The notes under the pieces were generated by a model. It made no database searches, had not been told where the DNA came from, and saw nothing but the letters and a program-made list of their open reading frames with translations. Made by a program: the position numbers and the translations under genes. Below, piece after piece: positions 45,344 to 53,732 of a DNA stretch of 64,000 bases (positions are counted from its first letter, which is position 1; the number at the start of each line of letters is the position of its first letter). Source of the DNA: Coprococcus sp. (lineage in GTDB: Bacteria > Bacillota > Clostridia > Lachnospirales > Lachnospiraceae); the NCBI GenBank assembly GCA_016297495.1, contig JAEDGN010000004.1, positions 21,496 through 85,495 of the forward strand, written 5' to 3'.

Positions 45344-46675
45344 TTAGTTGATAGGTGCTGTAACACCTTCTACCAGTTCATCAAGTGCTGCCTGAACAGA
45401 AGCATCATCGCCTGCGATGGCGCCCTGAGCAATCTTTTCGCCAAATGTCTTGGCAGGATCCCAGTATTTGCCGCCAGCCTTCTGGATGACTGCAAACTGA
45501 GACTGCTGAAGAACGGCATTGATAGCAACATTTTCTTTAACTGCATCGGAATTCTGTGCGTTTATATTAGAAGGACCAACCTGTCTCTCTTCAAAGTGGA
45601 TAGTCTGGGATTCTTCATTGGTCAGGAAATCTGCCAGAAGAACTGCCCATCCTGAATTCTCGCAATGAGCGTTAACACCCATCAGCTTGGCACCGCCCAC
45701 AGAACCGGTCTGAACCTGCTGATCACCTACTGTATATGTAGGAAGAACAGTTGCTGCATAACCATCTCCAAAAGCCTTCTGAGCAGGATCAGCATCCCAT
45801 GTACCGGATACAACTGCGCAAAGCTTGCCGGAGTTAATCTGGTTAGACAGATCACCATCAGCAACAGCCATAAATGAAGGATCAGCTGCGATCTTTAACA
45901 TAGCCTGTGTAACCTGAACGCCTGTAATACCGCTCGGGGATGTACCATTCCAGTCCATGGTTGTTGTACCATCATCATTTCTTCCAGTTGTAAAGCCTGC
46001 GCCGTAGAAGAAGCCTGCATTATACCATCCGGAAGCAAATGTCATACCAACCTTCTTGCCTTCGCCCTTTTCAGCAGCTGCTGCAAGAAGTCCGTCCCAT
46101 GTCTTCACATCATCCTCAGTAAAAACATTGGCATCATAGTACAGGAAATAACCATTGTCAGCACTTGTAGGGAATGCATACAATGTGTCATTATAAGTTG
46201 CATCATCAACAGAAACAGCAACATTGGCTGCCTTCACGTCATCAATGGTCTTACCTGCATAGGCCTGCAGCACCTGAGACATAGTGTCATCAAGAGCCAG
46301 CAGAGCACCTGCATCAACCAGGTCTGCCAGCTGGTCATCTGCAAATGAAAAAATATCTGCTGCAGCTTCAATATCTGTCAGCACCGTATCCTTTGCTGTA
46401 GACTCAGACTCAACACCAATCTGAATGTCGAATGTCTGATCCGGATATGCCTGTTTAAAGGCTTCAACACGTCCTGAAAGATATGTCTGATCTTCCTCTG
46501 CGCCCCACAAAGTCAGCTTGATGGTCTCACCTGTACCAGCAGGTGCAGCCTGGCTTGTCTCACCGGCATTCCCGGATGGAGCCTGTGTTTCTTTGTTCTG
46601 TGAACCACCACCGCATGCAGCCAATGACAGTACCATTGCCATAGACAATATGAGCGTTACTAATCTCTTTTTCAT
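45344..46675 (-). CDS. sugar-binding lipoprotein of the second ABC importer
   Basis: Family 1 solute-binding protein of 443 residues: lipobox SLAACGGGS (Cys near residue 20), a short Gln/Ala/Thr linker, then the mature fold (KLTLWGAEEDQTYLSGRVEAF, DNGYFLYYDANVFTEDDVKTW). It resembles the binding protein at 7715-9007, but the neighbours suggest galactan-derived oligosaccharides. First gene of the operon, with a promoter and a LacI-type palindrome upstream. Confidence 0.92.
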   Translation of the reverse strand: MKKRLVTLILSMAMVLSLAACGGGSQNKETQAPSGNAGETSQAAPAGTGETIKLTLWGAEEDQTYLSGRVEAFKQAYPDQTFDIQIGVESESTAKDTVLTDIEAAADIFSFADDQLADLVDAGALLALDDTMSQVLQAYAGKTIDDVKAANVAVSVDDATYNDTLYAFPTSADNGYFLYYDANVFTEDDVKTWDGLLAAAAEKGEGKKVGMTFASGWYNAGFFYGAGFTTGRNDDGTTTMDWNGTSPSGITGVQVTQAMLKIAADPSFMAVADGDLSNQINSGKLCAVVSGTWDADPAQKAFGDGYAATVLPTYTVGDQQVQTGSVGGAKLMGVNAHCENSGWAVLLADFLTNEESQTIHFEERQVGPSNINAQNSDAVKENVAINAVLQQSQFAVIQKAGGKYWDPAKTFGEKIAQGAIAGDDASVQAALDELVEGVTAPIN

Positions 46676-46732
46676 AATAACCTCCTGTTTTGTAAAAAAA
46701 TTAGCAGTTTACCGGCCGAATCGATTTTTGCG

Positions 46733-46781
46733 CAACCGGTTGTTCGTAATTCCAGTATAGCACACATTCAATCAATGTCAA
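46733..46781 (-). promoter_or_regulatory. promoter and LacI-type operator of the second sugar locus
   Basis: On the minus strand TTGACA (46776-46781) and TATACT (46754-46759) with 16-base spacing; the perfect 10-base palindrome CAACCGGTTG (46733-46742) follows, with GCGCAA next to it. The 46676-47096 interval otherwise is AT-rich and shows no gene; it must also hold the promoter of the divergent regulator. Confidence 0.8.
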
Positions 46782-47096
46782 TTTGCTATGTTTTACAATT
46801 TAATTATATATTTTTTGAGCATATTTTATAAAAATACAGTATTTATTTTGTTATTTCTTTATCTATACCTTGAAAAACAGCCATTAATTAAGTACAAACA
46901 CTATATGTTTTTTGAGTCATTTGCCATATACAAATATACATTCTGAGGGTTATCTTTTGCTCACCTTTTCTTCAGTTCACGATTACCTCGTATCAATATT
47001 TACCGATTCTCGCTTGCATATGCTGATTATTGTTGCTACAATTATTGAATAATTGGATTATTTTTTATCCACAAAGATTTTGCAGAGGTGAGATCA

Positions 47097-48110
47097 TTGG
47101 CTTCCAAACCAACCGATAAAAATAATTATACGATAGATGATATTGCAAAAGAACTGGGTGTCAGCAAAACAACTGTCTCGAGAGCTATTTCCGGAAAAGG
47201 ACGTATTGGCGCTGAAACCCGTCAAAAGGTTCTCGAATTTATAGAAGAGCATAACTATCGGCCAAATGCCGTTGCTAAAAGTCTTGCTCAGAGTAAGACC
47301 TTCAATATAGGCCTGGTATTGCCGGATAATCATAATACAGACAATTTTTCATTCTTTCAGCAATGTATGAACGGAATCTGTGCAGTAGCATCGCATCGAG
47401 ACTATGACATATTGATCGCCATGTCCGGTGATCACTCTACACGTCAGCTGGAACGAATCCTTGATAATCACAAGGTAGACGGCATTATTGTTACACGAAG
47501 TGTCATGAATTCCGCAGAAATAGCTCTCCTGAAGGCCAAGGACATTCCTTTTATTATCATTGGTTATGCACCGGAACCGGATATGCTCTATGTGGATAAC
47601 GATAATCAGGCTGCTTGCACGGAACTGACATCTCTTTTAATGGAAAAAGGTACCCGCAGTTTTGCTCTTTTGGGCGGTGATGAAAGCTATTACGTTACAC
47701 GGAGCCGTCTTCAGGGCTATAAAGATGCCCATGTCCGTAATGGTCTGCCTGTCAATGAAGAACTGATATTCATGAATATGAATGATAATAATGACATTTC
47801 TCCAGCCATCGACAAAATTATACAGCAACAAACAGATTGCATCATCTGTATGGATGATGTTATCTGCAGCCTGGCTCTGATCCAGCTTCAGGACCGCAGC
47901 ATTAAGATTCCACAGGATATCCAGATTGCCAGTTATTATGACAGCAATATTCTGGCCCGCAGCGTCCCATGCGTCACCAGTCTGCATTTTGACGCCCGCT
48001 CCCTTGGTGCGGCTGCATGCACGCTGCTGCTGGATGCTTTAAACGACCAGGATGTAAGAGGCGGTACAATTCCCGGCTATGAAATCTGTCTTCGGGAATC
48101 AACTCTATAA
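47097..48110 (+). CDS. LacI family regulator of the second sugar locus
   Basis: About 337 residues. The helix-turn-helix YTIDDIAKELGVSKTTVSRA and hinge RPNAVAKSLAQSKT are followed by the ligand domain (NIGLVLPDNHNTDNFSFFQQ, RSFALLGGDESYYVTRSRLQ). The likely start is TTG at 47097, after the near-perfect AGAGGTGA site; a GTG at 47088 lies within that site. Divergent from the binding-protein gene, it probably binds CAACCGGTTG and responds to a galacto-oligosaccharide. Confidence 0.9.
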   Translation: MASKPTDKNNYTIDDIAKELGVSKTTVSRAISGKGRIGAETRQKVLEFIEEHNYRPNAVAKSLAQSKTFNIGLVLPDNHNTDNFSFFQQCMNGICAVASHRDYDILIAMSGDHSTRQLERILDNHKVDGIIVTRSVMNSAEIALLKAKDIPFIIIGYAPEPDMLYVDNDNQAACTELTSLLMEKGTRSFALLGGDESYYVTRSRLQGYKDAHVRNGLPVNEELIFMNMNDNNDISPAIDKIIQQQTDCIICMDDVICSLALIQLQDRSIKIPQDIQIASYYDSNILARSVPCVTSLHFDARSLGAAACTLLLDALNDQDVRGGTIPGYEICLRESTL

Positions 48111-48117
48111 ATAAGGC

Positions 48118-48163
48118 AAAAAAGCAGCGGAATGTATTTTTCTTTACATTCTGCTGCTTTTTT
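48118..48163. terminator. bidirectional terminator
   Basis: Arms AAAAAAGCAGCGGAATGTA / TACATTCTGCTGCTTTTTT pair with one mismatch around an 8-base loop, between the convergent LacI and barstar genes. Confidence 0.9.
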
Positions 48164-48190
48164 ATTACGCTCACATATCCGGATATCTCT

Positions 48191-48475
48191 CTACTGTACT
48201 TCCTGCACCACTTCAACATCCATCTTCAGGAACCTGTTTTCCTCCTCCGCATCTCTCATTACGGCCAGAAGGCGCCTCAGATAAGAGCTATTTGCCGACT
48301 CTCCCGTAAGCACTATCACCAGATGCATCTTCTCACTGATTTCAGTCAGACAATCATAGAGCGCATCCAGATTGCCTCCGTAATATTCCGGTAAATCCAG
48401 TTTTTCTGCCAGATAGACATGGGCCGCATCCGGTTCCTCCAAATACCTGCCATCCAGTCTTACTTCCACATACAT
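48191..48475 (-). CDS. barstar-family RNase inhibitor
   Basis: 94 residues, cytoplasmic. The barstar signature YYGGNLDALYDCLTEI (31-46) is intact, with D37 and D41 in the positions of the two barnase-contacting Asp residues. It should neutralise the RNase encoded directly upstream. The start ATG (48473-48475) follows GGGAGGCGATGT; a longer frame overlaps the RNase gene. With this start the two genes are 34 bases apart. Confidence 0.88.
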   Translation of the reverse strand: MYVEVRLDGRYLEEPDAAHVYLAEKLDLPEYYGGNLDALYDCLTEISEKMHLVIVLTGESANSSYLRRLLAVMRDAEEENRFLKMDVEVVQEVQ

Positions 48476-48509
48476 CGCCTCCCATTCTGCACTTCGTGTT
48501 CCCACAATC

Positions 48510-49067
48510 CTAGTACAATTGCTCAAAGCTTTCGTAATGATCTTCCGTATAATAAATTAATCCATCATTGGAATAAATGATACGCTTACTCCCACGGTAA
48601 CCACCGGCATAATCTATATCACATTCATAATATTTCCGTCCATCAGCATCCGGAAGCAAACCCTCATAATTGCCGAATCTGTCTCCGCCTATACTCATAT
48701 CCGGAGCCACATCCCAAAGATTTCCTGCTTTATTATCCCACCCAAGGGCCTGCGCTTCCTTTTTGGTAATAAAATTCTCCGGCAGTCTTCCATAGGTATG
48801 CAGATACAATGCCACATCCTCTTTGCTTGTATAACTGCCATCTTCATCAATCTCCGATTCCCCTGTATTATCAGGCGTCAAAGAAGTTTCCGGCAGTTCT
48901 GTCTGAATCAATTCATTTTCTGACCCGGCTGCATTAGCAACCGTATCCGTAATCTGTATCTGTGCAGAAGTATCCTGTTCTCCGGCTGTCTGTCCGCAAC
49001 CGGTAAGAGCTGCTGCCAGAAGCAAAGTCAATACTAAACTCTGCAAAATCCAGCGTATTCTTTTCAT
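48510..49067 (-). CDS. barnase-family ribonuclease, predicted lipoprotein
   Basis: 185 residues. The N-terminal signal ends in a lipobox, ALTGC with Cys 24, then a ~50-residue acidic Ser/Thr/Glu linker. The barnase domain (about 78-185) has VALYLHTYGRLPENFITKKE, GWDNKAGNLWDVAPDMSIGG and DHYESFEQLY. All catalytic positions are present: E148, R158, R162 and H177. It should be an active guanyl-preferring RNase anchored outside the membrane, rather than freely secreted like classical barnase. The paired barstar gene follows. Confidence 0.9.
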   Translation of the reverse strand: MKRIRWILQSLVLTLLLAAALTGCGQTAGEQDTSAQIQITDTVANAAGSENELIQTELPETSLTPDNTGESEIDEDGSYTSKEDVALYLHTYGRLPENFITKKEAQALGWDNKAGNLWDVAPDMSIGGDRFGNYEGLLPDADGRKYYECDIDYAGGYRGSKRIIYSNDGLIYYTEDHYESFEQLY

Positions 49068-49136
49068 TTTTTACATTTTCTCCCTTTCTGATATATTTAA
49101 GAGATCGTTCCACGAAAATAATCTTCTCGAAAAATG

Positions 49137-49166
49137 AAAAGGGTGCTGCAGTTACAACACCCTTTT
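49137..49166 (-). terminator. terminator after the SDR gene
   Basis: AAAAGGGTG / CACCCTTTT stem (9 bp) with a 12-base loop, 67 bases past the SDR stop; T-rich on the minus strand. Confidence 0.75.
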
Positions 49167-49232
49167 ATTCTTTAAATATTAAACAACCTGCGAAATCAGA
49201 TTGCCCGCATCATACACATGCAAAATCAAATT

Positions 49233-50036
49233 CTACCATGTACGGGAATTCAGCTGTTTGAACTGTGCAACCGTAGATACATGTGAATTCATACCACCAT
49301 CTACATTGATAATCTGACCAGTTACATAGCTGCTCTCATCAGAGCCAAAGAATACACACATATGACCGATATCTTCAGGACAGCCATAACGGTCAACCAT
49401 GATATTGCTTAAGAAGATATCCTTCAGAACCTGTGGAACCTTTGCCTCATTTTCAGGTGTAACAATCAGACCCGGACGAACACAGTTGCAGCGGATGCCT
49501 GATTTACCATACTGTAAAGCTGTATATTTTGTCAGCATATCCACACCGGCTTTTGCACAGGCATAAGCTGTGGAACCAAGGTCACCGCTGCAGGATGCCA
49601 TGGAACCGATATTGATAATGGAACCGCCATTCTCATTCTTCTGCATATACGGCAGAGCACATTTTGTAGCATAAAAAGTACCGCGCACATCACTTGCAAA
49701 GATGCCATCCCACATTTCCAGTGTCAATTCATCTACACGTCCGTCCTTCAGACCTACATTGGCTGCATTATTCACCAGAATATCCAGCTTGCCATACGTC
49801 TCTACAGTGTCAGCAATCAGCTGCTCAATACTCTCAACGGCCATGATGTCCATGAAATGATACATTGCCTCGCCGCCGGCTGCAACGATCTCATCAACTA
49901 CAGCCTGACCTTTTTCTTTTCTACGGCCGCAGATAACAACCTTAGCGCCTTCTGCAGCGTATAACTTAGCGATACCGACACCAATTCCACTGGTAGATCC
50001 CGTAACAATAGCAACTTTGTCTTTTAATCTGTTCAT
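49233..50036 (-). CDS. SDR family NAD(P)-dependent dehydrogenase
   Basis: Classical SDR of 267 residues: TGSTSGIG (12-19), ILVNNAANVG near residue 87, Ser in GSMASCSG, YACAK catalytic Tyr/Lys near 160 and GQIINVDGGM. The C-terminal tail NSHVSTVAQFKQLNSRTW is longer than in FabG. Gut Clostridia carry hydroxysteroid, sorbitol and other dehydrogenases of this type; sequence reading alone cannot choose between them. Monocistronic with its own promoter and terminator. Confidence 0.88.
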   Translation of the reverse strand: MNRLKDKVAIVTGSTSGIGVGIAKLYAAEGAKVVICGRRKEKGQAVVDEIVAAGGEAMYHFMDIMAVESIEQLIADTVETYGKLDILVNNAANVGLKDGRVDELTLEMWDGIFASDVRGTFYATKCALPYMQKNENGGSIINIGSMASCSGDLGSTAYACAKAGVDMLTKYTALQYGKSGIRCNCVRPGLIVTPENEAKVPQVLKDIFLSNIMVDRYGCPEDIGHMCVFFGSDESSYVTGQIINVDGGMNSHVSTVAQFKQLNSRTW

Positions 50037-50111
50037 AATGATTAAACCTCCTTGATATCTTTTTACTTCCCTTATTTAAAACAGATAAACTTTTAAAGCT
50101 CTCTACTACAT

Positions 50112-50140
50112 AATATATCTCATTTAACCAAACAAATCAA
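50112..50140 (-). promoter_or_regulatory. promoter of the SDR gene
   Basis: On the minus strand TTGATT (50135-50140) and TATATT (50112-50117) with 17-base spacing. A small inverted repeat, CTAACC-AAAA-GTTAG, lies further upstream near 50208-50223 and could be an operator. Confidence 0.6.
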
Positions 50141-50231
50141 GAATTGTTATTTTTTTAGCTTTGTTTTTTCAATATTCTGTCTATTTTCATGATTTACAGT
50201 CTCAAAACTAACCAAAAAGTTAGAAAACTTA

Positions 50232-50720
50232 TCAGAATTTATCATCTTTTTTAACAATCAGGTCAATCAGGCGCCTGATCCCAAGCACAAGAAACGTGAT
50301 GACTCCGCTGAACAAAAACAGGAAGCCTATCGGCAGCAGGAAAAAATTCTCATGCAGGAAACCATTGGCATCAATATACTCTACAGAAGCAGCCTTTATA
50401 AAAATACAGGCTACACCCATAAAAAGCAGTAATGCACCAATGATGATCCCCGTCAGATTCATCTTCGCCCTTCTTGTCTCGCTGCCATCTTTGATCAGTT
50501 TTTCTGTCATATTATTCATCTCATTACCTCCTAAAATAAGCTGATCAAGGGAAATATCAAAGGTTTCGGCAATCCTTACCACCATCTCAAGATCCGGAAG
50601 ATTCTTATCATTCTCCCAGTTAGATATGGCCTGCCTTGACACATGCAGCTGCACCGCCACCTGTTCCTGGGTCATCCCCTTTTCTGTTCTCAGCTTCTTA
50701 AACTGTTCACCAAAATCCAT
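50232..50720 (-). CDS. Xre family regulator with two membrane helices
   Basis: 162 residues. The N-terminal HTH (FGEQFKKLRTEKGMTQEQVA, SRQAISNWENDKNLPDLEM, about 3-60) is followed by a linker and two hydrophobic segments (about 92-112 and 125-148), a membrane-bound layout common in Clostridia. The target is unknown; the neighbouring SDR gene is one candidate. Strong AAGGAGG site. Confidence 0.85.
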   Translation of the reverse strand: MDFGEQFKKLRTEKGMTQEQVAVQLHVSRQAISNWENDKNLPDLEMVVRIAETFDISLDQLILGGNEMNNMTEKLIKDGSETRRAKMNLTGIIIGALLLFMGVACIFIKAASVEYIDANGFLHENFFLLPIGFLFLFSGVITFLVLGIRRLIDLIVKKDDKF

Positions 50721-50848
50721 GATAATTCCTCCTTGTCCATCTCATTCTAGCCTTTTATACCCTTTTTTGTCACGCAAGCAGCTGTTGCATACGATGTTTT
50801 ACCGTGACAGAACAGCTTACTTCACTGCTGCAGCTGTCTTTTTCGTCC

Positions 50849-51682
50849 CTACTGTAAATGAACAGTTTCTTTTATCAGCTTCAGTGCTTCTTCTTCATAC
50901 TCCGGTATGAGAATCTCGTATTCTCCCCACAAACTTACTATAGAAAGTGAATAATATTTATTAAAACAATACATTCCCTGTTTATCTATAGTAATCCTGT
51001 ATTTTTTATATCTTTTATCATTGTACGCTTCCTGCTTGTTCCATCTCGACACGGATATATTCTTTTTAACTTTCTGAACGCTCCGAATATCCATAAATGG
51101 AATAGAAATTTCCTTCCCGTTATGAATAAAACACAAGGCATTTTCCTTCACATACAAAAGAGTATCTATATATTCGTATCGATCAGATATTTTCTTATTT
51201 TTATGTATCCTGTAAACACATTGTAATACGTCTATTCTCATTATTTCAGAAGAAATTTGAAGTTCTTCTTTAACATTTTTATCCAACTGCTCCAGCCGCA
51301 AAAATAATTTTTTATCCGCTATCATTTTTGTGTATTTTATTTTCCTTTTTTTCTGCCCCAAAGCTTCCAGAACCAGGAAAACACAAGGACTGACATACAT
51401 TACCCCTGCTACTACATTCCCAAAGACAAAATATATAATATTCAGATCATATCTCCAACATTCTATTATACAGTCTACAACCATCATGAGGCATAATAAT
51501 CTGAAGAAAGACATGTACAATGGTCTTTTGGCCCTGCCTCTCAGATCTTGCAGTTCTTCCTCTACTTGTATTCTTTCATTTCTGACTTCATTTGAAGTTT
51601 TCCGTGTACAGAAGACCTCACCATCTATTTCTGAAGTTTTAATGTTACGATCAAATACATTTTTCAAAATTGGTCTCCCCAC
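50849..51682 (-). CDS. unknown membrane protein with soluble C-terminal domain
   Basis: 277 residues that I do not recognise. Two hydrophobic segments lie near residues 57-75 and 82-107, followed by a Lys-rich helical stretch. The C-terminal beta-rich domain (YVKENALCFIHNGKEISIPF, then RSVQKVKKNISVSRW) resembles the YcxB-like/PH-like fold often found after two helices. The start is either GTG at 51682 or TTG at 51667, both with plausible ribosome binding sites. Its composition is more AT-rich than its neighbours, judged by eye. Third gene of a run with 51691-52404 and 52455-53513. Confidence 0.7.
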   Translation of the reverse strand: MGRPILKNVFDRNIKTSEIDGEVFCTRKTSNEVRNERIQVEEELQDLRGRAKRPLYMSFFRLLCLMMVVDCIIECWRYDLNIIYFVFGNVVAGVMYVSPCVFLVLEALGQKKRKIKYTKMIADKKLFLRLEQLDKNVKEELQISSEIMRIDVLQCVYRIHKNKKISDRYEYIDTLLYVKENALCFIHNGKEISIPFMDIRSVQKVKKNISVSRWNKQEAYNDKRYKKYRITIDKQGMYCFNKYYSLSIVSLWGEYEILIPEYEEEALKLIKETVHLQ

Positions 51683-51690
51683 TGAATCCT

Positions 51691-52404
51691 TTATTTCTCA
51701 GGTTTCATATATTTCAGAACATATTGTGTAATGGCTGTCCGGAATTCCTGAATAACTTCATCCAGTTCATGATATCTGCACGACCGACTTCCAACATCAT
51801 CCAGTTCACACAATTGTTCATCCATTGCATCATTCATCTCATCGGACAGAGGGAGTGTAATATTCCCCAGAACATCCCTGAAACTTCGCTCACAAAAAGC
51901 TGCCATCTTCTCAGCTCCGATTATTCTCAGGGCCTGCATCATCTCCACAACAGATTCGCTTCCGGCCACTTCACCCAGGCTTCCATCATCAGAAAATAAT
52001 ATCCAAAACTCATAGCAAAGCAACAAAGTTCTCTCGTGAGCAGATAATTCGTCAGCTTTTTTCTTACCTTCATATGTTCTCATTATTGATGTCAGAGGAT
52101 TGTCCAATTGCTTCACTTTCCCTTCGTTTTTCCGGATAAAAACAGGATAACAGCATTCTTTCCATCCTCCGACCGTTTTAACCTCTATCTCCACATGACT
52201 TTCCCCACTGTTCAGCCACACACACGATCCAAAAGGAGCCTGTTCTTCTATCAAATATCCCGAATTCCTCGGAACAGCCACTTCCAATTCTCTTCCATTC
52301 TTCAAATATCCTACCCATTGCCCATTGATAAAAATAGAATATGGCACAAGAGCCCCTCTTAATGCCCATTTTCTAATGAATCGAAATTGAATATTTTCTG
52401 TCAT
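51691..52404 (-). CDS. unknown protein with a small beta domain and a DMP19-like helical region
   Basis: 237 residues. The N-terminal part (YSIFINGQWVGYLKNGRELE, then VPRNSGYLIEEQAPFG) looks like a small beta-sandwich of the kind seen in PEGA/DUF2846-like proteins. The C-terminal half (LLLCYEFWILFSDDG then ALRIIGAEKMAAFCERSF) resembles the DMP19/DUF4375 helical family. No signal peptide. It ends nine bases before the next gene. The function is unknown. Confidence 0.68.
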   Translation of the reverse strand: MTENIQFRFIRKWALRGALVPYSIFINGQWVGYLKNGRELEVAVPRNSGYLIEEQAPFGSCVWLNSGESHVEIEVKTVGGWKECCYPVFIRKNEGKVKQLDNPLTSIMRTYEGKKKADELSAHERTLLLCYEFWILFSDDGSLGEVAGSESVVEMMQALRIIGAEKMAAFCERSFRDVLGNITLPLSDEMNDAMDEQLCELDDVGSRSCRYHELDEVIQEFRTAITQYVLKYMKPEK

Positions 52405-52454
52405 ATTTTATTTCCCTGCCAAACTACACAAAATCAAATAATCTCCAATTTACA

Positions 52455-53513
52455 TTAATGAACTATTCTAAAACTCCAATGATCTCTCAGATTCTCCGGC
52501 TGCATTTCCAGCAATTCTTTATAGCCTTCCGTCAGGCTGACTGAAAAGAAATCTCCCAGTTCAACCACATATTGATCCTGCTCCATTGTTATACCAAATT
52601 CCAGATCCCGTTCCATAAACGGGAATATCGGTGTCAACTTTTCTGAAAGCGCATTCAGCATATCATCATATTTCTCACCCTGAAATTGCCGCTGCAGCCA
52701 CTGATCATTTTCGCTGAACCACTGCCAGAATCCGAGCATCAACTCTTTCCTAGCCGGAACAGCAGCAAAGTGCGCATGGGCGCCTGCGAGTATCTCATCT
52801 GTCATCTGCTTCGTGTATTCGGCCATTTTCCTATTTTTCTCCAGAAGTCTATCCAGATTCTCCCTGACCCCATCCTGACGACCAAGGGCGGCATACAGAA
52901 TTGCATATACTGATTCTTTTCCGGATGCCTCAACGGGGAGTGCCTCTGCTCTTTTTAGCATATCCTGTGCCTCTTCATAGCGATGCATCATGATAAGACA
53001 GGACGCATAATTTGTGTACACAGAATCCAAAACCTTCAGATACTGCTCATCCTGTGTCTGCTGCCTGCCAAGACAATCCAATGCTTTTATGTAATTCTCC
53101 TCTGCAATCTCAAATACTGCATCCTCATGCGCACATTTCGCTGCTCTCAGGTATGGCAGATAAAACTGATGTCCATACTCATCCGCAGCCATATAATACT
53201 GTATCATCTCTTCTCTGTGCCCGGCCTTCTCATATGCAAGTCCAACAAAATAAAGCCACGCAGCCCTATCCGCATCTGTTTTACACTTCTTCTCCAGACT
53301 TTTCAGACGTTTCAATCCATCTGCAATATCGTTTCTGCTGATACTGTTTAATGCAGCTGCCAACCGAAGTCTTGCCTCCTCATCGCCCTCAAAGGCCGGG
53401 TTCATGATATCGCCAAATACCTGGGTATGAGCCGACCATGCTGCTTCAAAATTCTCCTTTACTTTAGATGTCCCCATCGCTTTCTTTGTAATGATTTTAG
53501 ATAAAAATGACAT
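52455..53513 (-). CDS. tetratricopeptide-repeat protein
   Basis: 352 residues, cytoplasmic. Helical repeat pairs run from about residue 50 to 240 (RAAWLYFVGLAYEKAGHREE, YTNYASCLIMMHRYEEAQDM), typical of TPR or Sel1-like scaffolds. The C-terminal ~100 residues (LMLGFWQWFSENDQWLQRQF) form an unrecognised domain. First gene of the three-gene run; its partners are unknown. Confidence 0.75.
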   Translation of the reverse strand: MSFLSKIITKKAMGTSKVKENFEAAWSAHTQVFGDIMNPAFEGDEEARLRLAAALNSISRNDIADGLKRLKSLEKKCKTDADRAAWLYFVGLAYEKAGHREEMIQYYMAADEYGHQFYLPYLRAAKCAHEDAVFEIAEENYIKALDCLGRQQTQDEQYLKVLDSVYTNYASCLIMMHRYEEAQDMLKRAEALPVEASGKESVYAILYAALGRQDGVRENLDRLLEKNRKMAEYTKQMTDEILAGAHAHFAAVPARKELMLGFWQWFSENDQWLQRQFQGEKYDDMLNALSEKLTPIFPFMERDLEFGITMEQDQYVVELGDFFSVSLTEGYKELLEMQPENLRDHWSFRIVH

Positions 53514-53663
53514 CTCACACCGCCTTTTTAGATTATTTAATTATTGATTCATATTCTAAACATATTTTACCATGCTTCTCCATGCAAATATATTAAGGAA
53601 ACCTTACGGTGTACAAATACCTGATCTTTTTCCTCCCCATCGCAAGGTTATGCATTTAACCTC

Positions 53664-53692
53664 TTGTGGTTATGCGCATAATCTTTTATAGT
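53664..53692 (+). promoter_or_regulatory. possible promoter of the MATE gene with a repeated GGTTATGC
   Basis: TTGTGG (53664-53669) and TATAGT (53687-53692) are 17 bases apart. The octamer GGTTATGC occurs twice, at 53646-53653 and 53668-53675 (22-base period), on the same face of the helix and touching the -35 box; it could be an activator or repressor site. Confidence 0.45.
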
Positions 53693-53732
53693 ATAGCTAT
53701 GGTCAAATATATCAGATGGGGGATTGAAATGA

